Shown: positions 1 to 12,113 of the stretch, piece by piece
Layout of the letters: each line of letters opens with the position of its first letter
Numbering within the stretch: position 1 is the stretch's first letter
Assembly: GCA_014218235.1 (NCBI GenBank)
Contig: CM024755.1
Location: 39,576,713-39,640,712 of the forward strand
Direction of reading: 5' to 3'
Length of the DNA stretch: 64,000 nt
Source of the DNA: Colocasia esculenta
Lineage: Eukaryota > Streptophyta > Magnoliopsida > Alismatales > Araceae
Notes under the pieces: generated by a model
The model's database searches: none
Told to the model about the DNA's origin: nothing
The model's input: only the letters and a program-made list of their open reading frames with translations
Translations under genes and position numbers: made by a program

Positions 1-600
1 GCGCGAAGTCTACCAATACTACAGATGGTTGACAAAATTAGAGTGCAAATGATGGAAATGGCTGCAAAAAAGAAAATTGATGCTGCCTTGTGGGATACAC
101 CATACTGTCCTAAAGTACAAAAAATCATCGAAAAAAACCTTCAAGAAAGGAGAAGCTTAACAATCCGTCATTCAGATGGAATCAAATTTGAGGTTGTTGT
201 AAGTATGAAGACGTACGCCGTAGACCTCCATCTACAAACATGCTCCTGTGGACACTGGCAACCTGTCAAGATTCCTTGCAAGCATGCATGCACAGCAATT
301 GGCAGTAACAAGGAGGCCGTTACTCAATATGTTTCAGCATTTTACAGCACATAAGTGTATAGGTCTGCATATGAAAGAAACATTCAACCTATCCCAACAT
401 TTGACATGCCGGATCCGCCTCAACCATCAGAAGTTCTAATCAAGCCACCGATAACAAAAAGATTGCCAAGAAGACCGAGAAAGAGGAGAATACATTCAAG
501 AGGAGAAGTAGATCATGCATATATTTGTTCAAGGTGCAAACAAATAGGTCACAACCGAAGAACATGTAGCAACCCACCCCACAATCCTGACGGATTTTAA
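1..600 (+). pseudogene. MULE A transposase, C-terminal part (SWIM and zinc knuckle), partial
   Basis: This is the C-terminal end of a Mutator-like transposase; the rest lies left of the window. The frame opens at base 1 (ARSLPILQMVDKIR) and matches the paralogue at 42.06-42.64 kb. It contains a SWIM zinc finger (CSCGHWQ...IPCKHAC, about bases 240-290), a domain usual in MuDR-type transposases, and a C-terminal CCHC knuckle (CSRCKQIGHNRRTC, about 535-575). A TAA at 352-354 breaks the frame where the other copy has GAA (Glu); the same frame then runs on to the stop at 598-600. The break is therefore a nonsense mutation in one gene, not two genes. The downstream sequence is the GTTACAG-rich MULE tail, which fits the 3' end of the transposase gene. 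Family assignment is firm; activity is very unlikely. Confidence 0.88.
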
Positions 601-835
601 ATGTTGTATATTAGTTACAATAGAACGCCGTTTTGATATTCCAATATTACAGTGTATGTAATACAATATTACAGTCTACGCACTACACTGTTACAATTCC
701 ACTACTACGCTATTACAGTTATAGTAATACACTTGCACAGTTCGCGCACTTACAATTACGTTTTGTTGTACAGTGTATGTAATGAAGTGTTACAGTTTAA
801 CTCTAATACTCTTACAGTTTGACCTGTGTACCATA
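601..835. repeat. MULE A subterminal GTTACAG-rich tail
   Basis: This non-coding tail follows the transposase stop. It is packed with variants of TTACAG/GTTACAG on the plus strand, spaced irregularly and mixed with phrases such as GCACTACACT. The same vocabulary fills 42.65-43.24 kb in MULE C at the equivalent position. No ORF is credible here. Confidence 0.7.
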
Positions 836-915
836 TGTTAGATGAAGACATCTGTAAATAAAGAGGAAGAAAATGAGCAAGAAAGATAGGAGGAAGAAGA
901 GCACTGTCTCCTCAC
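836..915 (-). repeat. MULE TIR fragment (inverted copy of the 8.15-8.22 kb segment)
   Basis: This stretch is the reverse complement of the TIR segment just before and at the start codon of the TIR ORF (compare 8155-8225, 25665-25740 and 43635-43700). The ORF body seen in the other TIR copies is missing between the tail and this piece. The outer TIR is replaced at 916 by reverse-transcriptase sequence of chromovirus A, so this is a rearrangement junction. Confidence 0.75.
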
Positions 916-3279
916 CTGCAACACGATCCTCAGGTGCTTGGCGTGCTCCTCCTCCGAAGCGGAGTACACCAGAATGTCGTCAACAAACACTACGACAAAC
1001 CGGTCCAAGAACTGGTGGAACACCCGGTGCATCAGATCCATGAAGGCCGCTGGAGCATTGGTGAGCCCAAACGGCATCACCAAAAACTCAAAGTGTCCAT
1101 ATCTGGTCCGAAAAGCAGTCCTCTCAATGTCCGAATCTCTAATCCGCAACTGATAGTAGCCCGACCTCAAGTCAATCTTCGAGAAGACACGAGCAGACTG
1201 AAGCTGATCAAAGAGATCATCAATCCTAGGCAAAGGATACCTATTCTTGATGGTCACTTGATTTAGCTTCCTATAATCAATACACAACCTCAGGCTACCA
1301 TCCTTCTTCCGGACAAACAAAACAGGTGACCCCCACGGAGAAAAGCTAGGACGAATATAGCCCTTCTCCAACAACTCCTCAAGCTGCCTCTTCAACTCCC
1401 TCAACTCTGCTGGTGCCATACGGTACGGTGCCTGCGCAAAAGGTAAAGTGCCAGGAACCAACTCTACAGTAAACTCAATCTCTCTCTCTGGTGGTAGACC
1501 AGGCAACTCTTCCGGAAAAACATCCGGAAACTCACACACTACGGGAATGTCTCCCACTCCCGAAACAATCTGGTCAAGAGTCACTGCAGAAACTAGGAAA
1601 CCCTGACAACCAGAAGCAAGTAACCTCCCTGCCCTCAAAGCAGAAACTAAAAAGCGAGAAGTAAGAGGTACGATACCCTGGAAGTAGAACGCCGCTGCCC
1701 CAGGTATCCGCAAGTGCACCCTCTTCTTCTGGAAATCCATCACTGCACCATACCGTTCTAACCAGTCCATACCCAAAATCACATCATAGTCATGTAACTG
1801 TAAGGCAAATAGACGGGCTGACAACAACTGATCCTGCAACTACACATGTACCTCCTCGAGACAGTAGGACGTAAGGACAAAGTCCCCTGTCGGCAACTTC
1901 ACTGCCAACTCAACAGACTCTCCCGAACTCAACTCCCCAAGGGAGTCTAAAAAGTCCTCAGACACAAAAGAGTGAGAGGCACCGAAATCAAACAAGACTC
2001 TAGCTGCACAACCAAAAACTGAAACAGTACCTTCCACCAGGTGAGCTGCCTCCGCGTCTGCATGAGTCAAGTGGGTAACACGACCTCCACCTCTCGACCC
2101 ACCAAAACCTCCAGTCTGCTGACGTTGCTGCACAGGTGCCTGCTGCTGCTGCTGCTGCTGCACTCGAGGCTGTGACTGGGTCTGCTGCTGCGGTACACGA
2201 GGTAGCAAAGGACAATCTCGCGCCATATGACCCATCTGGTCACACCGGTAACACTGCCCAGCAAAAGTACGTTGTACCTGCTGCGAAGGCTGTCCTGTCG
2301 GCTGCTGAACACTCCCAACCGACTGCTGCCTCTGCTCTGCCTGCCTCCTATCACGCCGAAACTTCCTCCGAGATCCTGACTTCGCCGTCGTCCCAGTAGA
2401 AGTGGACGCGTAGGAAGTCGTAGTCCTCGGGGTCGTCTGCACACTACCTTGCTGCTGGTGAGGCTGAGAAGGAACTACCTGCGTCTGAACCTCTGCACTC
2501 CGAGCACGAGTCCGCAAGGTGTCTGCCTCCAACGCTGCCGCTGTCTGATAGGCCGCATCCAAGTCTGTGACACGAGCAACTATCAGCGTCTGCCTGAGCT
2601 CTGGCCTCAAGCCTCTCACAAACTGCTGAGTCCTCAGACCCTCATCTCTCATAATCTGTGGAGCATAACGCCCTAACTCCACAAATCTAGCCCTGTACTG
2701 CACCACAGTAGAGTCCCTCTGCTGCAAGTCCAGAAACTGGTACAACCTCTCCGTCCGGACGTAAGTAGGACAGAAGGCTCTCTCAAAAGAAACGACAAAC
2801 TCCTGCCACGGAATCTGTCTCAGTGGGCAAGACTGAAAAGTAGTCTCCCACTCAGCGGACCACATAGTCAATGCCTGCGCCTGCAACTGGTAACTGGCTA
2901 GCAGCACTCGCTCCTCTGGAACACACTCCATGGAACGAAAAGTCAGCTCCACTGCATCTAACCATGCCCGCGCTGCATCTGGATCAGGCTGGCCCAAAAA
3001 CTGAGGAGGCTGAAACTGCAAGAACTCCCTCAACACCCTCCCAGTACCACCCTGGGGTACCGGCGCGTCACGGTGCTGAGCAACAAACTGAGCCATCCCC
3101 TCAAGAAATCGAGTCATGTCTAATCCCTGAGCTACCTGAGGTGGAGGTGGCGGCGGAATAATACCACTATGTGCGTCCTGTGGCAAAGGCTGCGTCTGCT
3201 GAGGTGGCGGAGCATCTCCAACCTCCTGACGAGTCGCCTGCTCGGCTACTCCCTCTCTAGGACGTCGCCTAGGCGCCAT
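916..3279 (-). pseudogene. Chromovirus A gag-protease-RT (5' part of gag-pol)
   Basis: Gag starts at the ATG at 3279 (MAPRRRP...), the start shared with element C; upstream in-frame codons are leader. It shows a retrotransposon gag core (AWLDAVE...FRSMECVPEERV), a CCHC knuckle (CYRCDQMGHMARDC) and an aspartic protease region. The protease active site reads DFG, where B and C have DSG, so the catalytic motif is damaged. A TAG at 1840-1842 interrupts the frame where B has CAG (CLEEVPVQLQ). RT motifs follow: IDYRKLNQVT, PLPRIDDLFDQL, FVDDILVYS. The frame ends at the rearrangement junction near 916. Not functional. Confidence 0.88.
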
Positions 3280-3432
3280 AGAACTATACACAGAGCAAAA
3301 ATACACACATAAATACACTAACTAACTCCGGGCTACATAGCTAGATAGATAGCAAGCTATAGCTGTAGCTGTACTCTTTATACTCTGAGTTAACATGATG
3401 GGTATTTTCTTATATATATCTCATCAGACCAG

Positions 3433-3444
3433 GCTCTGATACCA
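3433..3444 (-). promoter_or_regulatory. Primer-binding site, chromovirus A
   Basis: On the minus strand TGGTATCAGAGC lies three bases inside the LTR end. It is complementary to the 3' end of plant initiator-Met tRNA, the usual primer of these elements. Confidence 0.8.
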
Positions 3445-3447
3445 AAC

Positions 3448-5300
3448 TGTAACGACCCAGAATCCGCATTACCAGTAACAACCAGTAACCCGAATTCTGA
3501 CCCGCTAACCCACGAGACAAGCTCGGAAGGGTAGGAAGTGAAAGTCCGAGGAGACTATATGTAAGAAGATACACACCACGCAAAGCAGTAAAATTTCACT
3601 ATATGAACATATCATATACAACCTCAGAGTCTGAACAAAGTACAGAGTACAAAAGTACAACAAAAAAGTACTACTCACTGTAGCTAGGGAGCACCAACAC
3701 CGGAGTGGCTAGACTCGCCTGGAACGGGAGTCGACGAAGACCCACCTGAAAGGGAAGGGAGTGAGTCTCAAGAAAAGAGACCCAGTAGGGAAAAGTAAAC
3801 CCACCGGCAACTGAACTAAAGTGCGGAAAGTAAAAACTGAAAGTAAGTACACGTCGCACCACAACACACAAAACTGTAAACCTCGCGGCTCAGTAACACA
3901 CACTCACACACACAACAAGTAGGACTCAGCTAGGGTCTGTGGCTCGACGTCCCGTCACCACAGAGGCTCTCAACCCCAGCCACGTGTGCACACTACAGAC
4001 GCTCTCTCTCGCGTCTGGTCCACGACCGGTTTTTCCCCTACGCTTGACCCTAGCGGTAGAGAAGGGGCTCCACGGAGACCGGCTCAAAACCACCACAAGG
4101 AGTACGCACAGGACAGAGTTGCACTCGGTGTCCTGGCTCACTAGCGGAGGACAACCACACGCTAGTCATCTAGACGGAGTCGCACCCACGCCTAGGTAAC
4201 ACAACAGAAACGGGTACACGGTAACGCAACGCGCGTACAACAGACGGAACACACCCAACGTCTGAAACCCCGTACACTAAGTAAACACCTCGAGTCACAA
4301 CTAGTCTCTCATGCGCACAAGAAAAGTCACACTCTAAGCCTGGCTCACATGTGCTATTAGGGCGGACATCACATGTCAATCGCCTCTAAACACACAACTC
4401 AAGTCTGCTGGGAGACAGGAGATTAACGGCCACATCGATTGCCGCCAATATGAGGTAAACGGCACTCACCATGTCGTTTATCCTGATTAAACGGCAATCG
4501 ACCTTGTCGTTTAAATCACCCTGAAGATCTCAACGTCAATAGATGTGGACGTTGATATCTTCAATCCCCTAAACCCAGAACTGAACTGAATCAGTTCAAA
4601 TGGGCAGCAAAACTCAATAACATTCCAACTGATGGAGGGAAACACATCCTCTCATCAATCCACACTACCAGAACGTCAGAAACAAACATTCTAACACCTA
4701 GATTGTCCAATTTACCCAAAATCCCGGCATGATATAACCCAAACCCTAAACCATAATTTACACACCAATTCACTTAATTGGACATGTTGGTTTGCTGGGG
4801 AAGGTTATAGGGGTTAAGTCCCTACCTCAGAATGCCTTAAGAATCCCCAAACAGCCACTAATCGCGTCGGATTCCCCTGAAGACTCTGTGCGAATCACAC
4901 CAAAACCACGCGTTTCCCGCCCGATCAAGCAACGCCACACGATCCAGGGGCTTCCCACGAGCTCAAATCACCCAACAGGAGCTGCGGAAATCAAGAAAAG
5001 CAAAGGTGGAGGGAAGGAGAGGAAAGGAGAAAGATAGGTTCTACTCTCGGGCTGCCCTATTTCAACAGGACTGGTTAGTCGACGTCCACATCTCTAGTCG
5101 CCTACTGAACTGCCAACAGACTAACGTCCAGATCACATGTCGTTGAGTTCAATATCAAACGTCCACATCTCTGGACACTGACTCTAACTCAACGGCAATC
5201 CTTGGCCGTCAACACCAAGTCAACGACAATGGTCTTGTCGTCGACCACACAGAACCACTACAGACCCAATAAGGATCCACTAAAGACCCGAGACCTTACA
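3448..5300 (-). repeat. 5' LTR of chromovirus A (1853 bp)
   Basis: On the element strand this LTR starts TGTAAGGTCTCGGG and ends GGGTCGTTACA, matching the LTR at 19876-21727 along its length. It contains many TGACGT/AACGTC motifs, a telo-box-like AAACCCTAAAC (about 4740) and a long hairpin near 4530-4580 that is conserved in all LTRs here. ORFs inside it are not supported as genes. Confidence 0.9.
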
Positions 5301-5606
5301 TTCTCCTTCACCCCCTCCCTCCAGATGGGTCAATCCAAGTGTTGTGTGTCCAAATTATTAGTGTATAGTTACATTGTGGTTAATATGGTTGTATTCAGGT
5401 GATTAGGAGTATATTCAAGTGTTTTGTGATCAAACAATGAATGAATCTTCAGTATGGTTGCATTGTAGTGAATATGATTGTATTTAGGTGCATAAAATTG
5501 CATATGGTTGTATTCAGATGTATATGATGACATTCAAGTGCACTTTGTCCAAACAGATAATAAAAATATACACCTGAATGTAACGATATGTACCTGAATA
5601 CAACCT
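5301..5606. other. Flank of chromovirus A, no gene seen
   Basis: A/T-rich sequence with loosely repeated GTATTCAGGTG / CATTCAAGTG phrases. No coding signal. The first five bases form one TSD copy of chromovirus A. Confidence 0.5.
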
Positions 5607-6041
5607 GGTGACCGGCCAAATCGAGAGTGGAGAAGAGGGAGGGATCAAGTGAGAGGCATGTGTCACCATCGGGTTGATGACTTATTGACTTCGGTCCTCT
5701 CGGATGACGAGAAGATCCGGACTCTCATAGGCTGTCAGCAACAATGTCCCAGTCCTCCTCAGCGATGGTGTCGAGCATCACTGAGACCCCTGCATTGCAT
5801 AACCGACATGATTGACAACGGCGCCACCTCCATCGTGATGATTCTCCTCATGGCCACTTACACCGCTGCCATCACCAACCAGGAGACCTGTCTTGATGCC
5901 TTCAAGAGCATGGCCAGCAATCTAAAGGACCTAGTGAGAGAGAGAGACGGTGGCGGCCGCTTTCTCTCTCCATTTCACTCAAAGATATGTTTATCTTTTT
6001 GTTCTTTGACGGTTCGTTCATCTCAATATATATATTTTTAG
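5607..6041 (+). pseudogene. Pectin methylesterase / PME-inhibitor-like fragment
   Basis: The reading frame ends with TYTAAITNQETCLDAFKSM. This resembles the inhibitor-type pro-region of plant pectin methylesterases, where a Thr-Asn-Gln-(Asp/Glu)-Thr-Cys motif is characteristic. No upstream Cys motif, signal peptide or catalytic PME domain is seen, and the frame runs out into a GA-rich stretch and AT-rich DNA. The first ~130 bp are repeated in diverged form at 21731-21860, next to the 3' LTR of chromovirus A. Probably a captured or degenerate gene fragment; assignment rests on one short motif. Confidence 0.45.
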
Positions 6042-7731
6042 ATTCTAAGTTCATCTCAATATGAAATATTTTTCAGATTCTAACCGTAAATTAATCATAG
6101 AGTTATAATTTTCAATTTAAGGAATATACAATTTAATAGTTACATTTCAGAGTATATTACTGAATATGGAAGATTTTAAGAGTACTGAGATAATTTTTTC
6201 ATAATTTTATTCGTTGAAAGAAAAAGAGATAGAACAATATTGTCAAACTTTTAACTAATAAAATTATTTTTAAGTAATTTATATTATTTTTATTATCCTC
6301 TATATATTGTAATAAGTATTTTTCATTTATTAATTCTTCTAGCCTATAACTTATCATTTTCCGTAAATAATTTGATACTTTAAAATTTTAATAAATTATT
6401 TTTAAGATTAATAGGATAACAGTGGAACGTGATATTGTTCTTCTGAAGCATCGAATTCTCAGAGTAGAATATTAACTCCATCATAGAATAAATTTGTAAT
6501 TGAGTTTAATTTATTTAAGGCTTCCTTTGTAGAGGAGACAAAATGGTCTACGTCCTGATGGCCAGGGTCTGCATCATCTTAACTTTTTTGTGGTTTTGTT
6601 ATTCTAAATGATTTTAATGTGTTTTGCAAATGTGTAAAAATAATATAGTTGAGTCTTTTTTTAGATGAAAATGTTCCTATTTTCTGAAAACTATTTTTCA
6701 ACTCCCCTTTGAAAAATTAATTTCCTAGGAAATATTCTCACTCACATATTAATCTCCCCCGCTGCGTGTGTTAATGAAAGTACACGCTTGGTTTCATTTT
6801 TTTACATACTTTAATGTAAAAGTGTAGTGATTTTATTTCACAGAAAATTATTTCTGTGTATTTTCACTTTTCAATTAAAAACTTTCCGTAACTTTATATT
6901 TTTTAACAGATTAAACGCATGCAAAACCCCTACAGGAGGTCTGTGGTTTTAGATCTCTTTTAATGTTGTCGAATAAGAAAAGGAATTTAATTCTTCGATC
7001 TGCAAGGGGGCTATATTCAAAGTGCTCCTATATATAACAATTCAATAAATAAATTTAATATATAAATATTTTGAAATAATTATCCAATTATAAAAATTTC
7101 TTACTTGAAAAATATTCAAACTTACAAATGGTCGCTTCAAAATTTTTTTTGCATATCCAGCAAGATTTGTCCTATCATAGGACTCAATCGTGTCAAATTA
7201 TATTGATACGGTATGAATCAAAGCGTATTACACTGATAGGCTTTGATCCATCTAATACACTTCAAAAAAAAAAATAATAAGAGTATCAAATCATGCATGT
7301 TACGGGCCTGTCTTCTCCCTAGCAGAGTATGGCTCACCTGTATATATATATATATATATATATATAACTTGGCAGTATCCTCATGTCCCACGCTCAAGTG
7401 ATATCCTTTCTTTAAAAAAAAATGTCTATTGTTTAGTTTCTATACACATCAGCATGAGGTAATGCATTCAAATCTCAAAAAAAGTAAGTTTATAAAAAGC
7501 TTCTAAAGACATTATAATAGATTAGTTTTTCAATAAAAATGAGTTTTTTCATATATAAAGTATTGTTAAATAATCATTTGCAAATATATCATGCCTCAAA
7601 ATACATTAGCAAAGATATCTTTAATTTATCTCGAATTGTGCAAATATACCATCGCGGTTAACTTTCGTAGCGATTGAAAGATGAATATTGATCTAAAATT
7701 TCAATAATCTCGATATTTATCATTCAATAAC
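6042..7731. other. AT-rich intergenic DNA
   Basis: Strongly AT-rich with no convincing ORF. It contains a (TA)n microsatellite at about 7340-7366. No RNA gene or recognisable element is seen. Confidence 0.6.
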
Positions 7732-9051
7732 GGAAAAATTAATTGGGGGTCCCTGTCAGAGCCTTCTACTTATTTCCTGGTCCCTGTCAGAATACTGGTA
7801 GACGTAAAGTCCCTCCTTTTTTCAAGGTTTAATTTCAAGTTCCTACTTTTCGCACGTCACCATTTACGACCCTCCACGCACGGTTTCCGTCTCCTTCGCT
7901 TCCGTCTCTTTTTCCCATTCCCGTCTTACCCTTCCCTCCTTTTTTCCATCGCCTATTCCCCAAACGCCGCTGAGCTTCGATCCTTTCCAAGGCCCGTGAG
8001 CTGTAATCAATGGGAAGTTACTCTTACATAACGTGCCAAGAACTGATACAGCAACTATTGACATCACTTACATAGCTCCTTTCGAAGGCCCGTGAACCGT
8101 TCTTCACAACTATAAAAGGAACACAGGGCCCCATACTTATCCTTCACAAGCTTCTAACGCTCTTCTTCTTCCTATCTTTCTTGCTCGTCTTCTTCCTCTT
8201 TATTTGCAGATGTCTTCATCTAACCGTGCTCCCCAGAGGGATGGCAAGGCACCTGTCTCACCGGTTCCACCGTCACCCCCGGCTCCCCCGTTGCGACAGT
8301 CTTCCTTCAGCCCCGTCTGCTGAGAGGGTTTTACGACGGCTGGAAGATGACTTTACAGAAAGCCTCCCGGCATTACGGCGACAAGGGCCTCAATAACATC
8401 CTCCCAGACATCGGCCCTAGGGTAGAACACATCCCTTCCTCCCCTTCCTCCCCTGACCGTTCCGGCACCTCCCCTTCCTCCCCTTCCTCTCATCCCTCCC
8501 CTGACCGTTCTGGCACGTCCCCTTCCTCCCCTTCCTCCCATCCCTCCCCTGACCGTTCCACCTCCTCCCCTCCGTGCTCTACCGAGTGGTCGGTAGAGTA
8601 GAGGTAGAGAGTTATTGTAACATGGCTTGTTTATGATAAGCATTTTCGTTTGATGCAGTCTTCTGTGTGCTTATGTATGTGCTCTGTATCATGCAAACTC
8701 AACATGTTACCAATAACACACTGTAACATCCCCTCATATATACTATAATCAACATGGCCAACGACTGTAAGAGATTATAACATATAATGTAAAACTATAT
8801 GTTAAACTGTAGTGCTTGAACTGTAAGAGTGTAGTGCTCAAACTGTAACAGGACTGTTCTTTAAGTGTAACACTGTAGTGCTCTAACTGTAACAGTCTAG
8901 TACTTAAACTGTAACATTTTATTACATATAATATAACAGAATACATAAGTGCTGGAACTGTAAGAGTGTAGTGCGCAAACTGTAAGAGTGTAGTGCTGAA
9001 AATGTAAGAGTCTAGTGCTTAAACTGCAACATCTTATTACATATACTGTAA
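7732..9051 (+). repeat. MULE terminal region (TIR, TIR ORF, subterminal array)
   Basis: The outer end reads GGAAAAATTAATTGGGGGTC then CCTGTCAG, closely matching the left end of MULE C at 25252. It continues with the same promoter-like segment (TATAAAAG at 8111), the TIR ORF and a CTGTAAC/GTAGTGCT array (8700-9050). It is joined directly to RT sequence of chromovirus A at 9052. Whether this is the other end of MULE A or a separate fragment cannot be settled, because the adjoining DNA is rearranged. Confidence 0.8.
8210..8601 (+). pseudogene. TIR-borne small ORF, broken copy
   Basis: This is homologous to the intact 97-aa ORF at 43358-43651 (minus). It begins MSSSNRAPQRDGKAP and later reads LQKASRHYGDKGLNNILPDI, followed by Ser/Pro repeats (SPDRSGTSPSS). 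A TGA at 8321-8323 falls where the other copy has Trp (TGG), and the frame also shifts before 8347. A TATA box (8111-8118) and a CAG just before the ATG resemble a promoter and short-leader layout. Function unknown. Confidence 0.6.
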
Positions 9052-10238
9052 CGAGAGCACCAGTTGTATGCCAAACTTAGTAAGTGTGAGTTTTGGCTAC
9101 AACAGGTTCACTTTTTGGGGCACGTGATCTCAGGTGAGGGAGTTTCTGTGGATCCAGCGAAGGTTGAGGCAGTTTTGCAGTAAGAGAGTCCCAGATCTGT
9201 GTCTGAGATTCGTAGCTTTCTGGGTTTGGCAGGTTACTACCGTAGGTTTGTTCGAGATTTTTCTCAGGTTGCTGCACCCTTGACTCGGTTGACGAGAAAG
9301 GGAGTTCCGTTTTTGTGGTCGGAGCAGTGTGAGCAGAGCTTCATAGAGTTGAAGCGACTGCTTACGTTGGCGCCAGTTCCTGCCTTACCTTCAGGTGAGG
9401 AGGGTTTTGAGGTTTGCACAGATGCTTCAAGTGTTGGTTTGGGTGCGGTCTTGATGCAGCAAGGCCGAGTGGTGGCTTATGCATCTCGCCAGCTTAAGCC
9501 CCACGAGGAGAGTTACCCGACCCACGACCTAGAGCTTGCAGCTGTGGTGTTTGCTTTGCGAATTTGGCGTCTTTACCTGTACGGAGTGAGTTTTGTAGTC
9601 CGTACCGACCACCAGAGCTTGAGATATGTGTTTTCTCAGAGGGATCTGAATATGAGGCAGCGTCGATGGATGGAATATCTGAAGGACTATGATTTCAGCA
9701 TTGAGTATAAGCCTGGAAAGGCGAATGTAGTTGCAGATGCCTTGAGTAGGAAAGCACAGATGAGTCATCTGATGCTTAGAGAGTGGCAGTTGTGGCAGTC
9801 TGCGACAGAGGGATCTTTCAGAGTTTTGTCCAGTCGTCGTCAGTGTGTGTTAGGCAGTTTGTTAGCAGCTCCCGCAGTTGTGAGACAGGTTGCTGAGGCT
9901 CAGCAGGCAGATCCCGAGTTGCACAGTGTGTTGCTTCTCCCAGAGGTTGAGCTTTGCGAGGACGGGACTGTTAGGTTCCGAGATAGACTCTATGTTCCTG
10001 TTGAGGAGTCTATCAGGAGAGTTGTGTTGCAAGAGGCACATGGTTCTAGGTACTCTATTCATCCAGGGGCGACCAAGATGTATCACAGGTTGAGACGTCA
10101 GTTTTGGTGGCCTGGGATGAAGAGAGACATAGCGGCTTTTGTTGCTAGGTGTTTGGTCTGTCAGCAGGTGAAGGCCGAACATCAGCGTCCAGGAGGACTT
10201 GTGCAGCCGTTAGAGATTCCGATGTGGAAGTGGGACCA
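9052..10238 (+). pseudogene. Chromovirus A pol: RT end, RNase H, integrase start
   Basis: The frame begins with REHQLYAKLSKCEFWL, the RT thumb/connection, directly continuing the sequence broken at 916. RNase H motifs are present (CTDASSVGLGAVLMQ, LELAAVVFAL, TDHQSL, ADALSR), then the integrase HHCC finger (HGSRYSIHPG...CLVCQQVKAEH). A TAA at 9181-9183 lies where B has TGG (Trp). The reading is cut at 10238 by element B within integrase, just before TDFVCGLP. Confidence 0.88.
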
Positions 10239-12086
10239 TGTAACGACCCAGAATCCGCATTACCAGTAATAACCAGTAACCCGAATTCTGACCCGCTAAC
10301 CCACGAGACAAGCTCGGAAGGGTAGGAAGTGAAAGCCCGAGGAGACTATATGTAAGAAGATACACACCATGCAAAGCAGTAAAATTCCACTATAAACATA
10401 ATATATACAACTCAGAGTCTGAGCAAAGTACAGAGTACAGAAGTACAACAAAAAGGTACTACTCACTGCAGCTAAGGAGCACCAACACCGGAGTGGCTAG
10501 ACTCACCTGGAACGGGAGTCGACGAAGACCCACCTGAAAGGGAAGGGAGTGAGTCTCAAGAAAAGAGACCCAGTAGGGAAAAGTAACCCCACCGGCAACT
10601 GAACTAAAGTGCGAAAAGTAAAAACTGAAAGTAAGTACACGTCGCACCACAACACAAAACTGTAAACCACGCGGCTCAGTAGCACACACTCACACACACA
10701 GCAAGTAGGACTCAGCTAGGGTCTGTGGCTCGGCGTCCCGTCACCACAGAGGCTCTCAACCCCAGCCACGTGTGCACACTACAGACGCTCTCTCTCGCGT
10801 CTAGTCCACGACCGGTTTTTCCCCTACGCTTGACCCTAGCGGTAGAGAAGGGGCTCCAGGGAGACCGGCTCAAAACCACCAAAAGGAGAACGCACAGGAC
10901 AGAGTCGCACTCGGCGTCCTGGCTCACTAGCGGGGAACAACCACACACTAGTCATCTAGACGGAGTCGCACCCACGCCTAGGTAACACAACAGAAACGGG
11001 TACACGGTAACGCAACGCGCGTACAACAGACGGAACACACTCAACGTCTGAAACCCGATACAGTAAGTAAACACCTCGTGTCACAACTAGTCTCTCATGC
11101 GCACAAGCAGAGTCACACTCTAAGCTTGGCTCACATGTGCTATTAGGGCGGACATCACATGTCAATCGCCTCTAAACACACAACTCAAGCCTGCTGGGAG
11201 ACAGGAGATTAACGGCCATATCGATTGCCGCCAACATGAGGTAAACGACACTCACCATGTCGTTTATCCTGATTAAACGGCAATCGACCTTGTCGTTTAA
11301 ATCACCCCTAAAGATCTCAACGTCAACAGATGTGGACGTTGATCTCTTCAGTCCCCTAAACCCAGAACTGAACCGAATCAGTTCAGATGGGCAGAAAAAC
11401 TCAATACAACTTCGACTGATGGAGGGAAACACTTCCTCTCATCAGTCTAAACTACCAGAACATCAAATTTAGACAGTCTAACACCTAGATTGTCCAAACC
11501 ACCCTCAATTCCGGCATGATATAACCCAAACCCTAAACCATGATTTGCACATCAATTCGGTTAATTGGACATGCTGGTTTGCTGGGGAAGGTTATAGGGG
11601 TTAAGTCCCTACCTCAGAATGCCTTAAGAATCCCCAAACAGCCACTAATCGCGCCGGATTCCCCCGAAGACTCCGCGCAAATCACACCAAAATCTCGCGT
11701 TTCCCGCCCGATCAAGCAACGCCACACGATCCAGGGGCTTCCCACGAGCTCAAATCACCCAACAGAAGCTGCGGGAATCAAGAAAAGCAAAGGTGGAGGG
11801 AAGGAGAGGAAAAGAGAAAGATGGGTTCTGCTCTCGGGCTGCCCTATTTCAACAGGACTGGTTAGTCGACGTCAACCTCTCTGGTCGCCAACTGAACCGC
11901 CAACAGACTGACGTCCAGATCCCATGTCGTTGAGTTCAATATCAGACGTCCACATCGCTGGACGCTGACCCTGACTCAACGGCAAGCCTTGGCCATCAAC
12001 CCTAAGTCAACGACAATGGTCTTGTCGTCGACCACACAGAACCACTACAGACCCAATAAGGATCCACTAAAGACCCGAACCTTACA
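10239..12086 (-). repeat. 3' LTR of chromovirus B (1848 bp)
   Basis: On the element strand it runs from TGTAAGGTTCGGG (12086) to GGGTCGTTACA (10239) and is nearly colinear with 16914-18762. It shares the hairpin (about 11310-11355), telo-box-like sequence and TGACGT motifs of the family. Open frames within it recur in every LTR copy but show no domain. Confidence 0.92.
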
Positions 12087-12104
12087 GCCCTCCCCCCTTA
12101 AGGA
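12087..12104 (-). promoter_or_regulatory. Polypurine tract, chromovirus B
   Basis: CCTTAAGGGGGGAGGGC on the minus strand abuts the 3' LTR. This purine run is the normal plus-strand primer position. Confidence 0.75.
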
Positions 12105-12113
12105 ATTTTGCCC

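Larger units (their letters stand above)
916..5300 (-). mobile_element. Chromovirus A, 5' half (LTR-gag-PR-RT), inverted
   Basis: This is the 5' half of a Del/Tekay-like Ty3-gypsy element on the minus strand: 5' LTR 3448-5300, PBS 3433-3444, gag from 3279, then protease and RT to 916. The break falls after the RT residues ...LRIVLQ. RT resumes on the plus strand at 9052, with only about 6 bp missing relative to element B. The five bases outside the LTR (5301-5305, TTCTC) read GAGAA on the minus strand, identical to the TSD after the plus-strand 3' LTR at 21728-21732. I infer that both halves belong to one insertion. Confidence 0.85.

Noticed and set aside
3939..4379. Recurrent 69-86-codon frames inside every chromovirus LTR
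   Set aside because: They persist only because the LTRs are near-identical copies. There is no domain, and the opposite-strand frames overlap one another.
8353..8643. Minus-strand Gly/Arg-rich (RGG-like) frame
   Set aside because: It is the complement of the Ser/Pro repeat of the TIR ORF; the same artefact appears at 25858-26058.
916..10238. Two unrelated truncated chromovirus insertions instead of one split element
   Set aside because: The halves meet at the same RT position with ~6 bp missing and have the same outer TSD, which two independent truncations would not produce.
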